Below, piece after piece: positions 34,559-44,316 of a stretch of DNA of 54,463 bases. Made by a program: the position numbers and the translations under genes. Below the pieces are notes generated by a model. It saw only the letters and a list, made by a program, of their open reading frames with translations. It searched no databases and had not been told where the DNA came from. The stretch lies in assembly GCA_947497185.1 (NCBI GenBank), contig CANMFL010000012.1, forward strand, positions 1-54,463, given 5' to 3'. Origin of the DNA: an uncultured Paracoccaceae bacterium (GTDB taxonomy: Bacteria; Pseudomonadota; Alphaproteobacteria; Rhodobacterales; Rhodobacteraceae). How positions within the stretch are numbered: position 1 is the first letter of the stretch; every line of letters starts with the position of its first letter.

Positions 34559-35661
34559 TAGCGATGCTTTGTCTGGTCGTGTGCAGCGGAAAGCAGAAGG
34601 TCGGCAACCTTTGGGCCGTAAACCTGAAGGGAATAGTGTTTTTCAACTTTTGCGCGGCCTGCTATGCCCATTTTTTGACGCAAGTTTTTATTTGAGAGCA
34701 AGGTTTTAACAGCATCAGCCCATTCTGTTTCGGTACTTGCTAGAAATCCATTCACACCGTGGTCTACGATGTCTGTGTTTACACCGACAGGCGAGGCAAT
34801 GACGGGCACGCCGCATGCCATATATTGGATGAGCTTATATCCACATTTGCCTCTTGACCACGGGGTATCGGGCAAGGGCATGATGCCGATATCCATGCTT
34901 TGAATGAGCGATACTTCGGTGCTTTCAGACCATGGGATTATTTCAAGGTGGTCTACGTTCGACGGGCTTAAATCGGCACCAACCGCACGAAACACTGCGT
35001 CATGAGTTTCGATTGTGGGTTCCAAAACCTTATAATAGGGCCGCGCAAAACCTCTCCACGTCTCGGGGGTTCCGATCCAGCCGACGCTGCTGGGCAGCGT
35101 TTCGTTAAGATCAATCCGAATTGCATACTCCGACACATCCACAACAGTCGGGATCACTTGAACGTGCTTTGACCCCGCGTCTCTTGCGTAGCCCGCGAGA
35201 TACGGATTACCGGCGAAAACGATATCGGATGCGGCCATCACGCGACCAATTTTGGATCCTAGAATGGATCTTACCACAGATTTCTCGTGCCTGTCATACC
35301 GATGGAATACTGCATCGTCATAGTCGCTGACGACTGGTACCCCACGTGGCAGCAATGCCCGTTCAATGAACCAAGGAAGCCAGGGCATCAGTTCTTTTTC
35401 CAGCCATATTAGATCAGGTTTCGGACGGTTAAAAATTGCGCGAATGCGTGTCGCAAAATAGCCGAACGTTTGCCCAGTGTTCCTTTGGTTCGTATAAAGA
35501 TCTTCGAGATAGGCGTCGTCAAAAAACGATGCAACTTCACTTTCGATGCCAGCAGCATTCAGGGCGGGCAGAAATTGTAGCATCCGCAGCCGACTAGATG
35601 CACCTAGTCGAGAATATCTTGAAAGAATTAAAAGTTTCAAAGTATTATTCCCACCGTTCAC
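34558..35661 (-). CDS. Glycosyltransferase, GT4-like
   Basis: This is a predicted cytoplasmic glycosyltransferase of the GT-B fold, 367 residues. The N-terminal half begins KLLILSRYSRLGASSRLRM, a variant of the acceptor-binding loop. The C-terminal half has VGWIGTPETW and the nucleotide-sugar site RGKCGYKLIQYMACGVPVIA then SPVGVN. It adds one sugar to the lipid-linked repeat unit. The ATG at 35661 overlaps the end of the AsnB-like gene by 17 bp; a TTG at 35640 (L-K-L-L-I-L) is an alternative start that would abolish the overlap. The end overlaps the EpsG start. Confidence 0.85.
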   Translation of the reverse strand: MNGGNNTLKLLILSRYSRLGASSRLRMLQFLPALNAAGIESEVASFFDDAYLEDLYTNQRNTGQTFGYFATRIRAIFNRPKPDLIWLEKELMPWLPWFIERALLPRGVPVVSDYDDAVFHRYDRHEKSVVRSILGSKIGRVMAASDIVFAGNPYLAGYARDAGSKHVQVIPTVVDVSEYAIRIDLNETLPSSVGWIGTPETWRGFARPYYKVLEPTIETHDAVFRAVGADLSPSNVDHLEIIPWSESTEVSLIQSMDIGIMPLPDTPWSRGKCGYKLIQYMACGVPVIASPVGVNTDIVDHGVNGFLASTETEWADAVKTLLSNKNLRQKMGIAGRAKVEKHYSLQVYGPKVADLLLSAAHDQTKHR

Positions 35662-37630
35662 GCCATGCCTGAAGCATCAAAATAGTCCATAGTCGGTGAG
35701 TCCAGTCGCGTCGCCCAGATAAGTGCTCAGCCCATACCTGTCGAATTGGAGCTGGGTCTAGTAGTCCATCGGCACCAAGTTTTTCAGGAGACAAAAGATC
35801 TTCAGCCCAATCCCTTAAAATTCCTCTCAGCCAGTCACCTATCGGAATGCCAAATCCAGTCTTTGGCCGTTCAATGAGTTCGCGTGGCACATTTTGATTC
35901 AATATTTCGCGGAGTGCCCATTTGCCTGTACCATCTTTGACCTTCATACTTAGGGGTAATCTCGCCGACAAAGCAATTAAGTCAGGGTCGAGAAACGGAA
36001 CCCGCGTTTCTAGGCTAACGCCCATTGCCGCCCGATCAACTTTGCAGAGTATGTCATCTGGCAGGTAGCTTTGCATGTCTTGAGTCATCATGCGTTCGGC
36101 TGGACTGGATTTTAAAGCATTCTGCAAGCTATTCTCCAGCACAGAGACTGGTTCTTTTCCACCAAGAACTAGGTGGCTTGGTTCACTCCATACCGTGACC
36201 AAAGCGCGATAAAGGCTGTCAATATCGTTAGCAGCCTCCATAGTGCCCGCGAGCTTGTGAGCTTTCTCACCCAAACGAGTAACTCCATGCGTACCAGGAC
36301 GAATGCGTTGCTGAAAGTCACCAATCCTATTCCAGCCGCTAACTGGAAGTGACTTTATGGCGTGGGCCAGGCTATGCCGAATTGGTTTGGGTATATTTTG
36401 GAGCCGGTTCCAAATACGTGGCCCCCAAAAATATCGATTATAGCCTCCAAAAAGTTCATCAGCCGCGTCACCGGATAATGCAACGGTTACATGCTGACGG
36501 GCCATTTGGCATATAAGGTGCGTCGGAATTTGGGACGAATCAGCAAAAGGTTCGTCATATAAGTCTGGCAGTTTTGGAATGACGGATATCGTTTCGTTTT
36601 CAGTCACAAGCAGCGTATTGTGATCCGTGCCAAGATGAGCAGCTACTGCGGCAGCATGAGGCGATTCATCATAAGCTGCGTCTTCAAAGCCGACTGTGAA
36701 AGTTTTCACAGGGTTGTTCGATTGTGATTGCATCAATGCTACGATTAAAGAGCTATCAACCCCACCAGATAAAAATGCGCCCAGCGGTACGTCTGCTATC
36801 ATTTGTTTTGCGACTGCCGTGTTAAGTGTTCGCTCTAAAGTCTTAAGGGCCGTTTGTTCGCACTCAATAGGATCAGTTGCACCTTCTTTGATAACGCTAT
36901 CCAACGACCAGTATCGACGGATGTTGATTTTTTCGTAAGCCTCACCGGGTCGCAAAGGTTGCTTGGGAGCTGTTAGCGGAGGAGAATCAGGTATCTCAAG
37001 TACGCAACCTGGCTCTAGTTTATAAATATTTTCATAGATGCTTCGCGGTGTTGGGACATATCCATACTGAAGATACTGGACCGTAGATTCGCGACAAATT
37101 CGATTTTGGAAATTAGGATGTTGCCGCAACGCTTTTAGCTCAGAGCCAAAAACAATATCGTTTCCAGCCCAGCCCCAGTATAGTGGCTTTTCTCCTATTC
37201 GGTCTCTCGAGAGGGAAAGACGGCGGTCTTGACGGTCCCACAGTGCAATTGCGAACATCCCAGCCGTTCGCTTCAAAGTAGCATCAAGGCCCCAATGCAC
37301 GATGCAAGCTAAAAGCGTTTCGGTGTCTGATTGGCCTCGCCATTTAGGTGCGGCGCCTTCGCTTGTGAGATCTCGCCGTAAATCCAAGTGGTTATAAATT
37401 TCGCCGTTGTAAGCGATAATAAATCGGCCGCAGTGTGATGCCATTGGCTGCGCACCTGATGGGCTTAGATCCAAAATTGCAAGCCTGCGATGGCCCAACG
37501 CTATACCTTTTTCCACCCAAATACCATCGCCATCGGGACCACGGGAGTATAGTTGGTCGGTCATCTGCTGTATTTGAGATGACAAATTTTCCTCTTTGGT
37601 GGCATCCAGTAAGCCGGCTATTCCGCACAT
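35645..37630 (-). CDS. AsnB-like glutamine amidotransferase
   Basis: This is a 661-residue asparagine-synthase-type enzyme. Cys2 in MCGIAGL is the nucleophile of the class II glutaminase domain (to about 200), with YNGEIYNH and the R-G-Q-S-D-T-E loop. The synthetase domain has the ATP pyrophosphatase P-loop LSGGVDSSL at about 288-296 and ALSGDAADELFGGYNRY later. In polysaccharide clusters such enzymes typically amidate a carboxyl group, for instance of a uronic acid, instead of making free asparagine; the UDP-sugar dehydrogenase in this operon would supply such a carboxyl. All motifs appear intact, so it should be active. The exact substrate is inferred. Confidence 0.85.
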   Translation of the reverse strand: MCGIAGLLDATKEENLSSQIQQMTDQLYSRGPDGDGIWVEKGIALGHRRLAILDLSPSGAQPMASHCGRFIIAYNGEIYNHLDLRRDLTSEGAAPKWRGQSDTETLLACIVHWGLDATLKRTAGMFAIALWDRQDRRLSLSRDRIGEKPLYWGWAGNDIVFGSELKALRQHPNFQNRICRESTVQYLQYGYVPTPRSIYENIYKLEPGCVLEIPDSPPLTAPKQPLRPGEAYEKINIRRYWSLDSVIKEGATDPIECEQTALKTLERTLNTAVAKQMIADVPLGAFLSGGVDSSLIVALMQSQSNNPVKTFTVGFEDAAYDESPHAAAVAAHLGTDHNTLLVTENETISVIPKLPDLYDEPFADSSQIPTHLICQMARQHVTVALSGDAADELFGGYNRYFWGPRIWNRLQNIPKPIRHSLAHAIKSLPVSGWNRIGDFQQRIRPGTHGVTRLGEKAHKLAGTMEAANDIDSLYRALVTVWSEPSHLVLGGKEPVSVLENSLQNALKSSPAERMMTQDMQSYLPDDILCKVDRAAMGVSLETRVPFLDPDLIALSARLPLSMKVKDGTGKWALREILNQNVPRELIERPKTGFGIPIGDWLRGILRDWAEDLLSPEKLGADGLLDPAPIRQVWAEHLSGRRDWTHRLWTILMLQAWRERWE

Positions 37631-37742
37631 CGGTTGACACCCTGTCGTTGATTTATAAATGTTTCATGCAGCCCTACGTATGGCAAGCTCCCAGGCGTTA
37701 GGGAATAACCATCTTTGGCGGTGACAGGGAGGTCTAATACAG

Positions 37743-38648
37743 TCACGTGTGGTCACCTTTGGGAGCGTCAAGCCAATGGGACAGGTCGCGATTAGTCAAA
37801 TGCGAAAGTAACGCGATATCTTCTTTAAAGGCGTCAAGCATCTCCATTTGAAGAGGCACAGGTGGTGCTTCATAGCCAACGCTCATACGATTGGCGTTGT
37901 GTATCCAGCTAAACAGACCTGTACTACCATTTTTCCAAACCTTGCGTTTCACCGCGCTTAATGTGTCTAGAATTCCGCGTAAAGCTGGGTAGCGCCAACG
38001 CTTTGCTTTGTTGGCTACGTTAAAAACAGGTTGAACAGATGGAGATATGTCTAGGAAATTGCAGATCTCAGAAAACACATCGTCAGGGCTGGCTGAGATG
38101 TCGTCCAGAAAGCAAAAATGCACTTTATTACGGTCTACCTCTTGAAGTACGCGTTGGACTTGTTCGCCAATCAAGCATGTATGTCGATACGCCATGTGTG
38201 CGGGGTCTGCATTCGCAGGCAGGCCTTTGATCTTTTCAAAGGAGCCTGCGGCCCTGCGATCATTGAGGCGCCACGCTAACTCAAAATTTGGTTGATCTTC
38301 ATGCCCGGTAAATATTTTTTGATAATGCAGAGAAGGTGCCATTTGACATGGATTGCGAAGGCAAATCAGGAATTTTGCATCTGGGACGGTTTTTATTATC
38401 GTTGAGATGCTGCCTTTACCAAACAAATTCCATACCGAGGCATCGATGGCATATTTTGCGGTGTCGGGCATCGCCTCATAAGGGGCCAAATAGTCTTTTT
38501 CGGGTAACGGGTCGCCGTAAGGAGAGTAAAAGTGATGAGGTTCTTTTTGCTTTGGACCAAAGAATTCAGGCGATTGATTTAACCAATCATAGAGCGTGGT
38601 TGTACCGCATTTCGGGGCACCTAAGATGAATAGGTTTGGATAGTTCAT
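37743..38648 (-). CDS. Sulfotransferase
   Basis: This is a PAPS-dependent sulfotransferase of 301 residues. The 5'-phosphosulfate loop is at the N-terminus, LGAPKCGTTTLYDWL (G10-T17), and the 3'-phosphate site follows at FLICLRNPCQMAPSLHYQ (R-N-P with a following Ser). K-Q-K-E-P-H-H-F is the usual acceptor-side segment. It would transfer sulfate to a sugar hydroxyl in the cytoplasm, giving a sulfated exopolysaccharide; sulfated polymers are common in marine bacteria. There is a 112-bp space to the next gene downstream. Family is confident; acceptor unknown. Confidence 0.88.
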   Translation of the reverse strand: MNYPNLFILGAPKCGTTTLYDWLNQSPEFFGPKQKEPHHFYSPYGDPLPEKDYLAPYEAMPDTAKYAIDASVWNLFGKGSISTIIKTVPDAKFLICLRNPCQMAPSLHYQKIFTGHEDQPNFELAWRLNDRRAAGSFEKIKGLPANADPAHMAYRHTCLIGEQVQRVLQEVDRNKVHFCFLDDISASPDDVFSEICNFLDISPSVQPVFNVANKAKRWRYPALRGILDTLSAVKRKVWKNGSTGLFSWIHNANRMSVGYEAPPVPLQMEMLDAFKEDIALLSHLTNRDLSHWLDAPKGDHT

Positions 38649-38723
38649 AAAGCAACTCTTATGATGAATGCTGTCGGGAAGGCTGGACGTTCGGTTTCTT
38701 ATTTGTCGGATATTTTTATTATT

Positions 38724-39716
38724 TTATATAGTGTCACTATCGAGATAACTTAAATACCAGTTTTGAAGATACTTGCTGCTTTGTCCGGTTGGAGAGACGG
38801 CTTTTCCACCGAACCAGATGTTAATGGGCCGTAGTTTTTCCGGCAGAGGTAAAAAACCGCACTTTCTGAGTGTTTTGTAATTTTCAGACCACGGATATGA
38901 CCAAGCTAAAGCCAGTTCGGTACCGTTGTCCCGTAGACGTGACATTTCAGAGGTAAGGACGCCTTGCAAGGTTGATCCACCAAATGCTTCCATTACATAG
39001 GCGACTTTCCCACCATGTTTTTCAGCCGTGCGGGTAGCCACAAATGCCCCATCACCTGTGTGATCGTCACCTACAACGCGGTATTTTGCAGCATGTGGGG
39101 CGTCAAATAAGCGGTGATTTAGGAAGGCTTCATTTCGGGTGGTGCCACAGTGAACGTTCGCCGCCGACTGTTCCCACAATTGGTCTACCCATGGTCCGAC
39201 ATGATTTAATCTCGCGAGATTTTGATCGGTACCACGGGCGATCTTAAAGTCACCTGTTAAGTGAAGTTTCCGTAGAAAGTATCCTGAGCGTAGGGGTTTA
39301 AATAGAAACGGCACCTGACCGTGTTTTGTCCAACCAAGTTTTCCGAACCATGCTGGTGCGGCGTTGTCATTGGGAAAACCCCAAATAAGATCTGCATCCT
39401 GGTCACGTAGGTGGTGAGCGTAGGTCGTTGCCAAACGGTTGAAAAGGCCCCTACCGCGCGCTTCGGGAAAGACAAATGAATCAACAGCCTGATATGCATT
39501 TCCGCGTCGGCTACCGAACAGCATTTGCGACTTTATATATGCCGAAATTCCTACAATTTTGTTGTCGGATCGGGCGACGGCAAAAGCCTTATCATTCCCG
39601 CCGAAGGACCACTCGAGAGCAGCTACGCCTTGTTTACCGCGTTCCATGCCTGTTTGTGCATATGCGGTAATCAATTCAGGGGATAACCCTTCGATGGAAA
39701 AATTCAGGCCCCTCAT
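38724..39716 (-). CDS. GNAT-type acyltransferase
   Basis: This 330-residue protein has a GNAT fold in its first half: DSFVFPEARGRGLFNRLA, where A-R-G-R-G-L (about 86-91) is the acetyl-CoA pyrophosphate loop, followed by ADLIWGFPNDNAAPAWFGKLGW. The second half is another GNAT-like or FemX-like lobe. Such tandem proteins in exopolysaccharide clusters are thought to acylate an amino sugar or to transfer an amino acid. Its ATG overlaps the stop of the polysaccharide deacetylase by 4 bp, so the pair may act one after the other on the same amino sugar. Specific reaction not known. Confidence 0.75.
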   Translation of the reverse strand: MRGLNFSIEGLSPELITAYAQTGMERGKQGVAALEWSFGGNDKAFAVARSDNKIVGISAYIKSQMLFGSRRGNAYQAVDSFVFPEARGRGLFNRLATTYAHHLRDQDADLIWGFPNDNAAPAWFGKLGWTKHGQVPFLFKPLRSGYFLRKLHLTGDFKIARGTDQNLARLNHVGPWVDQLWEQSAANVHCGTTRNEAFLNHRLFDAPHAAKYRVVGDDHTGDGAFVATRTAEKHGGKVAYVMEAFGGSTLQGVLTSEMSRLRDNGTELALAWSYPWSENYKTLRKCGFLPLPEKLRPINIWFGGKAVSPTGQSSKYLQNWYLSYLDSDTI

Positions 39717-40666
39717 GTCTCCGCCCCCATTGTTTGAGACACCATGCCTGTTTTCTCATGCAGACGTTTGAAGTGTTGCAAAACTTGTTCGAGGCCGGTC
39801 AGGTTGTCCTTCATGTTCCGCCCAAAGTTATGCGGGTGCCACCAGAGGTGATATCCTGCGTTGTTCTGAGATGCCCGCGTCATGCCTGCTTTGATCGTGC
39901 GGATGTGTGCCGGGTGAATATGGGCGAGCCGTCCAGCGCGGGGGCGTAGAAACTGGCTTGCTGGAACATTGCGGTTAGTTCCGATTTCGGGTGCATAGCT
40001 AGCCGCCCCTAAAACTCCGGTATGTGCGTCTAAAAGTCGAAGTGCCCGCCGCAGTGGCGTTTGGCCTGCTCCTTTTGTGGGTCTATATGCCCAAGCTCGT
40101 CGATTGCCGCGATAGGTGTTGATGCCATGTCTGCTGCAGATTTCCAGATGCGACGGTCCGTATTGATTGCGCGGGAAGACGATAGATCTCATCTGGATAC
40201 CCCGTTTTTGTGCGATTGCTATGGCGGCCTTTAGGTCAGCCTCAAACGCACGGTCCGTCGCGCCATCTTCTAGGCAGTAGTAATGCGATAATGTGTGTGT
40301 CGCGATTTCCTGACGGGGAGTGTCTGCGATTTGGCGGATCAAAGATGGCGCGAAATAGTAAGGGTCAACCGTTTCATTTGCACCGACTTCAGAGAGGTAG
40401 TTGTAGTTGGACAAGGTCGGGTTGTCATAGGAGGGGCACAGAGGTGTGTCGGGCAGGCAATCAATTAATTCATCGTAGCTTTCGCAGAACAGAAAACCGA
40501 CCGTCGCCCATGACGCGGCCACATCGTATTTTGAAAACAAGTCGAGCATGCGGGGAATTGCATCGCGGGCGCCAAGGATGTTGGGGCCGTAGCTGGGCTT
40601 ATCGGCGTGGTCACGCACACCCCACAACAATTCAAAATCGAGCGATATGACAAATTCAGAGGTCAT
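39713..40666 (-). CDS. Polysaccharide deacetylase (NodB-type)
   Basis: This is a carbohydrate esterase family 4-like protein of about 317 residues from ATG 40666; reading is open for 18 codons upstream, but MTSEFVISLDFELLWG is the normal start. The Asp in SLDFE is the catalytic/metal residue and T-H-T-L-S-H gives the two metal-binding histidines; N-Q-Y-G-P-S and Y-R-G-N-R-R-A-W follow in the usual order. There is no signal peptide, so it acts in the cytoplasm on lipid-linked or nucleotide-linked N-acetyl sugars. It is in an operon with the overlapping GNAT gene downstream. Confidence 0.87.
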   Translation of the reverse strand: MTSEFVISLDFELLWGVRDHADKPSYGPNILGARDAIPRMLDLFSKYDVAASWATVGFLFCESYDELIDCLPDTPLCPSYDNPTLSNYNYLSEVGANETVDPYYFAPSLIRQIADTPRQEIATHTLSHYYCLEDGATDRAFEADLKAAIAIAQKRGIQMRSIVFPRNQYGPSHLEICSRHGINTYRGNRRAWAYRPTKGAGQTPLRRALRLLDAHTGVLGAASYAPEIGTNRNVPASQFLRPRAGRLAHIHPAHIRTIKAGMTRASQNNAGYHLWWHPHNFGRNMKDNLTGLEQVLQHFKRLHEKTGMVSQTMGAET

Positions 40667-40772
40667 GGATGATCTTTCTTGGGGAAGGGGAATGCTGGCC
40701 GTTTCAACAACTTGTGGCAAGGGTTCGAACTATTTTTCTAATAGACCAGTGTGTACAACCCATTTTCTTTGA

Positions 40773-41555
40773 TTACCTTTCAGACAGCCGATAGGCGGCA
40801 AGACCAACGTATTCTTTGACTGCTGTCTGCAGCACATCGATATTGCGGTTGAAGTTCCATCCTAATCCGTCGTAGAAACGGCGACTGCGGTAATCTACAG
40901 GGTAGGCGACAAGGCCGGACCATCCAGCCGCCTCAAAGCTGGAAATGGATCGGCGCATATGGAAAGCGCTAGTAACTAAGACCCATGTTTCACCGACCTT
41001 TGGTTTTGCGACTTCATAACCAAGCTTTGCATTTTCGGTTGTATTGCGAGACGCAAGTTCAAGCAGTAGTCGGTCAGATGATAAGCCTTGGGCAGTGAAG
41101 TACTTTTCTGCGACACTGTTTGTTGAGTCAGGGTTTTGCATCGCCCCGCGTAGTCGACCGCTACCTCCGGTGAACATGACTTTAGCTTCAGTAAAACGAT
41201 TAGCCAGCGCCAATCCTGCCGTGAATCTGTCTGCGGCAGGGCCAAGTTGAGGTTGCACCCACAGCGACGCCGATTCTGAGTCTTCTCCACCACCCAGAAC
41301 GATGATCCCGTCAATTGTGGTTAAAGGCGGGTTGGTTGGGTAAGACCGTTCCAGTGGTTGGATAAGTAGATCACCCACTGGAACAACGGCCAGTGTGATC
41401 ATAGTAATGAACGTAACCCATCCCAGGGTGACCGCGAGGCGTTGGCGCTTCAGAGTAAGTGCAAGCGGAATAAGTCCAGCCATCAAAATTAACCATGTAG
41501 ACGGCTGAATCAGGGCACCAACACACTTTGAAATTATGAAAAAGAGAGTGTCCAT
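40773..41555 (-). CDS. YdcF/ElyC-like membrane protein (DUF218)
   Basis: This is a 260-residue protein of the DUF218 (YdcF/SanA/ElyC) family. Two or three N-terminal helices (about 5-65) are followed by a periplasmic Rossmann-like domain with D-G-I-I-V-L-G-G-G, VMFTGGSGR, E-x-x-S-R-N-T-T-E-N-A and VLVTSAFHMRRS. ElyC is linked to envelope biogenesis and to use of the lipid carrier undecaprenyl phosphate; family members often occur in polysaccharide clusters. Here it lies 15 bp downstream of the flippase gene. The precise role is not known. Confidence 0.85.
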   Translation of the reverse strand: MDTLFFIISKCVGALIQPSTWLILMAGLIPLALTLKRQRLAVTLGWVTFITMITLAVVPVGDLLIQPLERSYPTNPPLTTIDGIIVLGGGEDSESASLWVQPQLGPAADRFTAGLALANRFTEAKVMFTGGSGRLRGAMQNPDSTNSVAEKYFTAQGLSSDRLLLELASRNTTENAKLGYEVAKPKVGETWVLVTSAFHMRRSISSFEAAGWSGLVAYPVDYRSRRFYDGLGWNFNRNIDVLQTAVKEYVGLAAYRLSER

Positions 41556-41570
41556 GCGCTGATCTGCGTT

Positions 41571-42920
41571 TTAGTTTGGTATTGAGCGGGGGGGAGTGAA
41601 ACCAAATGGGCTGCTATCAATGCCGACAATTTTCCAGCACGCCAACCACAGACAAATGTTCCATATCACAACGGAAATACCAGTCGCAATTGCGGCACCC
41701 TCAATGCCGTAAAGCGGAATGAGGAGCCAATTTAATACAACGTTTGCGATGGTTGATATGAGCAATCCGAACATTGCGACCCATTCCCGACCGGTCATTG
41801 TGAGGAGAGAGATGACTGATCCAAAAAACGCGTTAATCGCCTGACCAATGCTGAGGAGCACGAGCGCTGAATAAGCTGCGCCATAGGCCGACCCGTAAAC
41901 CGTAGCGAGTATCCAATCACCAAGCAGGAAAAAAGTTGTGCAAATCAAAATTGCTATGGCGAATGAGGCACGTGCGCCAAGCGTCGCTAGTTTTTGCAGT
42001 TGGCCTACATTCCCTGCTGCGCTTGCGCGTGCGAAATGAGGCGCAAGCACCAAACCCGCTGCGGTTAACCCAAAAACCACGAAATTGGCTGATGAAAGCG
42101 TCACGCGGTATAGTCCAACATCGGCATCGGTTGCGAGATAGCCCAACATGATGATGTCCGTATTTTGGCTTATCGCATGCAACCCAGATATGGCGGATAA
42201 AGGTAAGAGTGCAAGCAGCCATGCCTTTGTTTTAAAACGCGGGGCATCCATGTTTGGGTGGTTCGGCAGTACCTTGCGGATAAAAATGCCCAACAATAGA
42301 ATGACGACAATTGTCACGCCGCATTGCATTTGAAATACTCGTGCAGCAGTTAATTCAGCTTCGCTCCAAAGGGTGAATGTTAGAACTGATGCTGCCAATA
42401 ATAATGGTCGGATAATTTGATAGGGACTTACGCCAAGGATGAGGTGGCGCAGGCCGCGCAAGACCGCGCCACGTGTTTCTACAAAACCAATGAGCAATAC
42501 AAGCGGTGTAGCCCAAAGGAGTGCATTGTGACGTGGTGTGTCTACGTCCTGTGTTAGCCAAAAATAGACAGCGGCGCACGTAAAGATCACGCCGGACATG
42601 AGCACCATAACGATGTCTGGCCAACGTCTGATACCGACCATCAACGCCCCATCTTGGGCTTGATCTGCGCGGGCAGTTTCTCGCAATACAAGATTTGGTA
42701 ACCCCATTTGCACAGGCAACCCGAGCAATCCGATCACTGAAAATACAAAGGCGTAAATTCCGTAGGAGTCCGGTCCCAGTATGCGGGCAAGCGTAATTGA
42801 TCCAATAAGTGCTGCACCGATCGATCCGATACGCACAAAGACACCCGCTGCACCGCCACGTAGCAGCTGCTGCCGTAAGCTGCGTTCTGGATTTACAGAT
42901 TTATCAGGCGCTTCTTTCAT
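41571..42920 (-). CDS. Wzx-type polysaccharide flippase
   Basis: This membrane protein of 449 residues has 12-14 hydrophobic helices, of the polysaccharide transporter (PST/MOP) family. The N-terminal part, VRIGSIGAALIGSITLARIL then G-P-D-S-Y-G-I-Y-A, is the family signature. It flips the lipid-linked repeat unit across the inner membrane for polymerisation by the EpsG-like protein. It starts 6 bp after the UDP-sugar dehydrogenase stop. The hydrophilic N-terminal 15 residues are cytoplasmic. Family and role are well supported. Confidence 0.9.
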   Translation of the reverse strand: MKEAPDKSVNPERSLRQQLLRGGAAGVFVRIGSIGAALIGSITLARILGPDSYGIYAFVFSVIGLLGLPVQMGLPNLVLRETARADQAQDGALMVGIRRWPDIVMVLMSGVIFTCAAVYFWLTQDVDTPRHNALLWATPLVLLIGFVETRGAVLRGLRHLILGVSPYQIIRPLLLAASVLTFTLWSEAELTAARVFQMQCGVTIVVILLLGIFIRKVLPNHPNMDAPRFKTKAWLLALLPLSAISGLHAISQNTDIIMLGYLATDADVGLYRVTLSSANFVVFGLTAAGLVLAPHFARASAAGNVGQLQKLATLGARASFAIAILICTTFFLLGDWILATVYGSAYGAAYSALVLLSIGQAINAFFGSVISLLTMTGREWVAMFGLLISTIANVVLNWLLIPLYGIEGAAIATGISVVIWNICLWLACWKIVGIDSSPFGFTPPRSIPN

Positions 42921-42926
42921 CAGTTG

Positions 42927-44198
42927 TTACAGCCGAATATCGCTTTCGTCCGCACTAAATAGATATTTGATGTCGTACAGAACGTGATCCGGCTTGCCGA
43001 GAGATCGCACAGCTTTAGCCCCGGCCTCGCGGAATTCACGATGTGCGACGGCCATCAAAACGGCGTCATAGCTGGCCTCTTTTGGGGTCGTGACAAGATC
43101 GATACCATATTGGCTTTGGGCCTCGTCGGGTTCTGCCCATGGGTCATACACATCGACTTTGACGCCGAACGTTTCCAGTTCAGCGATGACGTCAACGACA
43201 CGGGTGTTACGCAAATCGGGGCAATCTTCTTTGAAGGTCAATCCCATGATCAGGACGCGCGCCCCGTTCACTGGCAAACGGCGACGTAACATTTCCTTGA
43301 CCAACTGGCCTGCCACATACGCACCCATTCCGTCGTTGATCCGCCGTCCTGCAAGGATCACTTCAGGATGGTATCCGATAGATTGGGCTTTATGTGTCAA
43401 ATAATACGGATCTACGCCGATGCAGTGGCCGCCGACCAAGCCAGGACGGAAAGGGAGGAAGTTCCACTTGGTTCCGGCGGCTTGCAGAACAGCCTCTGTG
43501 TCTAGGCCCATTTTGTTGAAGATCAGGGCCAGTTCGTTAATCAGTGCGATATTTAGGTCGCGCTGGGTGTTTTCAATCACTTTGGCCGCCTCTGCCACGC
43601 GAATACTTTGTGCTTGGAATGTGCCCGCGGTGATGATCTCGTCGTAAAGCGCGGTTACCTTGGCCGCAACCTCAGGCGTGGAGCCGGATGTCACTTTGCG
43701 GATCGACGGGAGCCGGTGTTCTTTGTCGCCGGGGTTAATTCGTTCGGGACTGTAACCGCAGAAAAAATCGACGTTGTATGTCAGCCCCGACACTCGCTCG
43801 AGGATCGGAACACAATCGTCTTCGGTGGCGCCTGGATAAACGGTGCTTTCGTAGATCACGGTATCGCCGCGCTTCAAGACTTGACCGACGGTTTCAGATG
43901 CTTTGCGCAGTGGCGTCAGGTCAGGTTGTTTGTGGTCATCAATAGGGGTTGGTACTGTTACGATATAGGTCTCTGCCGTTGCAATAGCCTTGAGATCGGT
44001 GGTGAACGTGAGATGGGTGGCGCTTGTCAGTTCTGCGCTATCCACTTCGAGGGTGCTATCTACGCCGGATTGTAATTCTTCGATCCGCGCAACATTGACA
44101 TCAAATCCAATGACTGTGCGCTTTTTGCCAAATTCTACGGCAAGAGGGAGGCCAACATAGCCGAGGCCAACGACTGCGATTGAAGAAGGTTGAGACAT
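42927..44198 (-). CDS. UDP-sugar 6-dehydrogenase (WbpA/TviB type)
   Basis: This is a 423-residue nucleotide-sugar dehydrogenase that oxidises C6 of a UDP-sugar to a uronic acid with two NAD+. The NAD-binding motif is [12 protein letters not shown] at 9-20; [11 protein letters not shown], the central N-T-Q-R-D-L-N-I-A helix and [11 protein letters not shown] with catalytic Cys259 complete the family pattern; [14 protein letters not shown] is in the C-terminal domain. The pattern P-E-R-I-N-P-G-D-K and V-G-G-H-C-I-G-V is closer to the UDP-GlcNAc/GalNAc dehydrogenases (WbpA/TviB) than to UDP-glucose dehydrogenase. It lies upstream of Wzx and 118 bp downstream of the 4-epimerase gene, its probable partner. 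Confidence 0.9.
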   Translation of the reverse strand: MSQPSSIAVVGLGYVGLPLAVEFGKKRTVIGFDVNVARIEELQSGVDSTLEVDSAELTSATHLTFTTDLKAIATAETYIVTVPTPIDDHKQPDLTPLRKASETVGQVLKRGDTVIYESTVYPGATEDDCVPILERVSGLTYNVDFFCGYSPERINPGDKEHRLPSIRKVTSGSTPEVAAKVTALYDEIITAGTFQAQSIRVAEAAKVIENTQRDLNIALINELALIFNKMGLDTEAVLQAAGTKWNFLPFRPGLVGGHCIGVDPYYLTHKAQSIGYHPEVILAGRRINDGMGAYVAGQLVKEMLRRRLPVNGARVLIMGLTFKEDCPDLRNTRVVDVIAELETFGVKVDVYDPWAEPDEAQSQYGIDLVTTPKEASYDAVLMAVAHREFREAGAKAVRSLGKPDHVLYDIKYLFSADESDIRL

Positions 44199-44316
44199 GA
44201 AACTAAGTCCTGCTTTAATAAATGTTTAATATGGCCATCTGAACCAGCCCAACCGATCGTTAACTGGTGCAATCGTAACTAGGCCGCAGACATAACCTGC
44301 GACGTTCGACTTGTAT

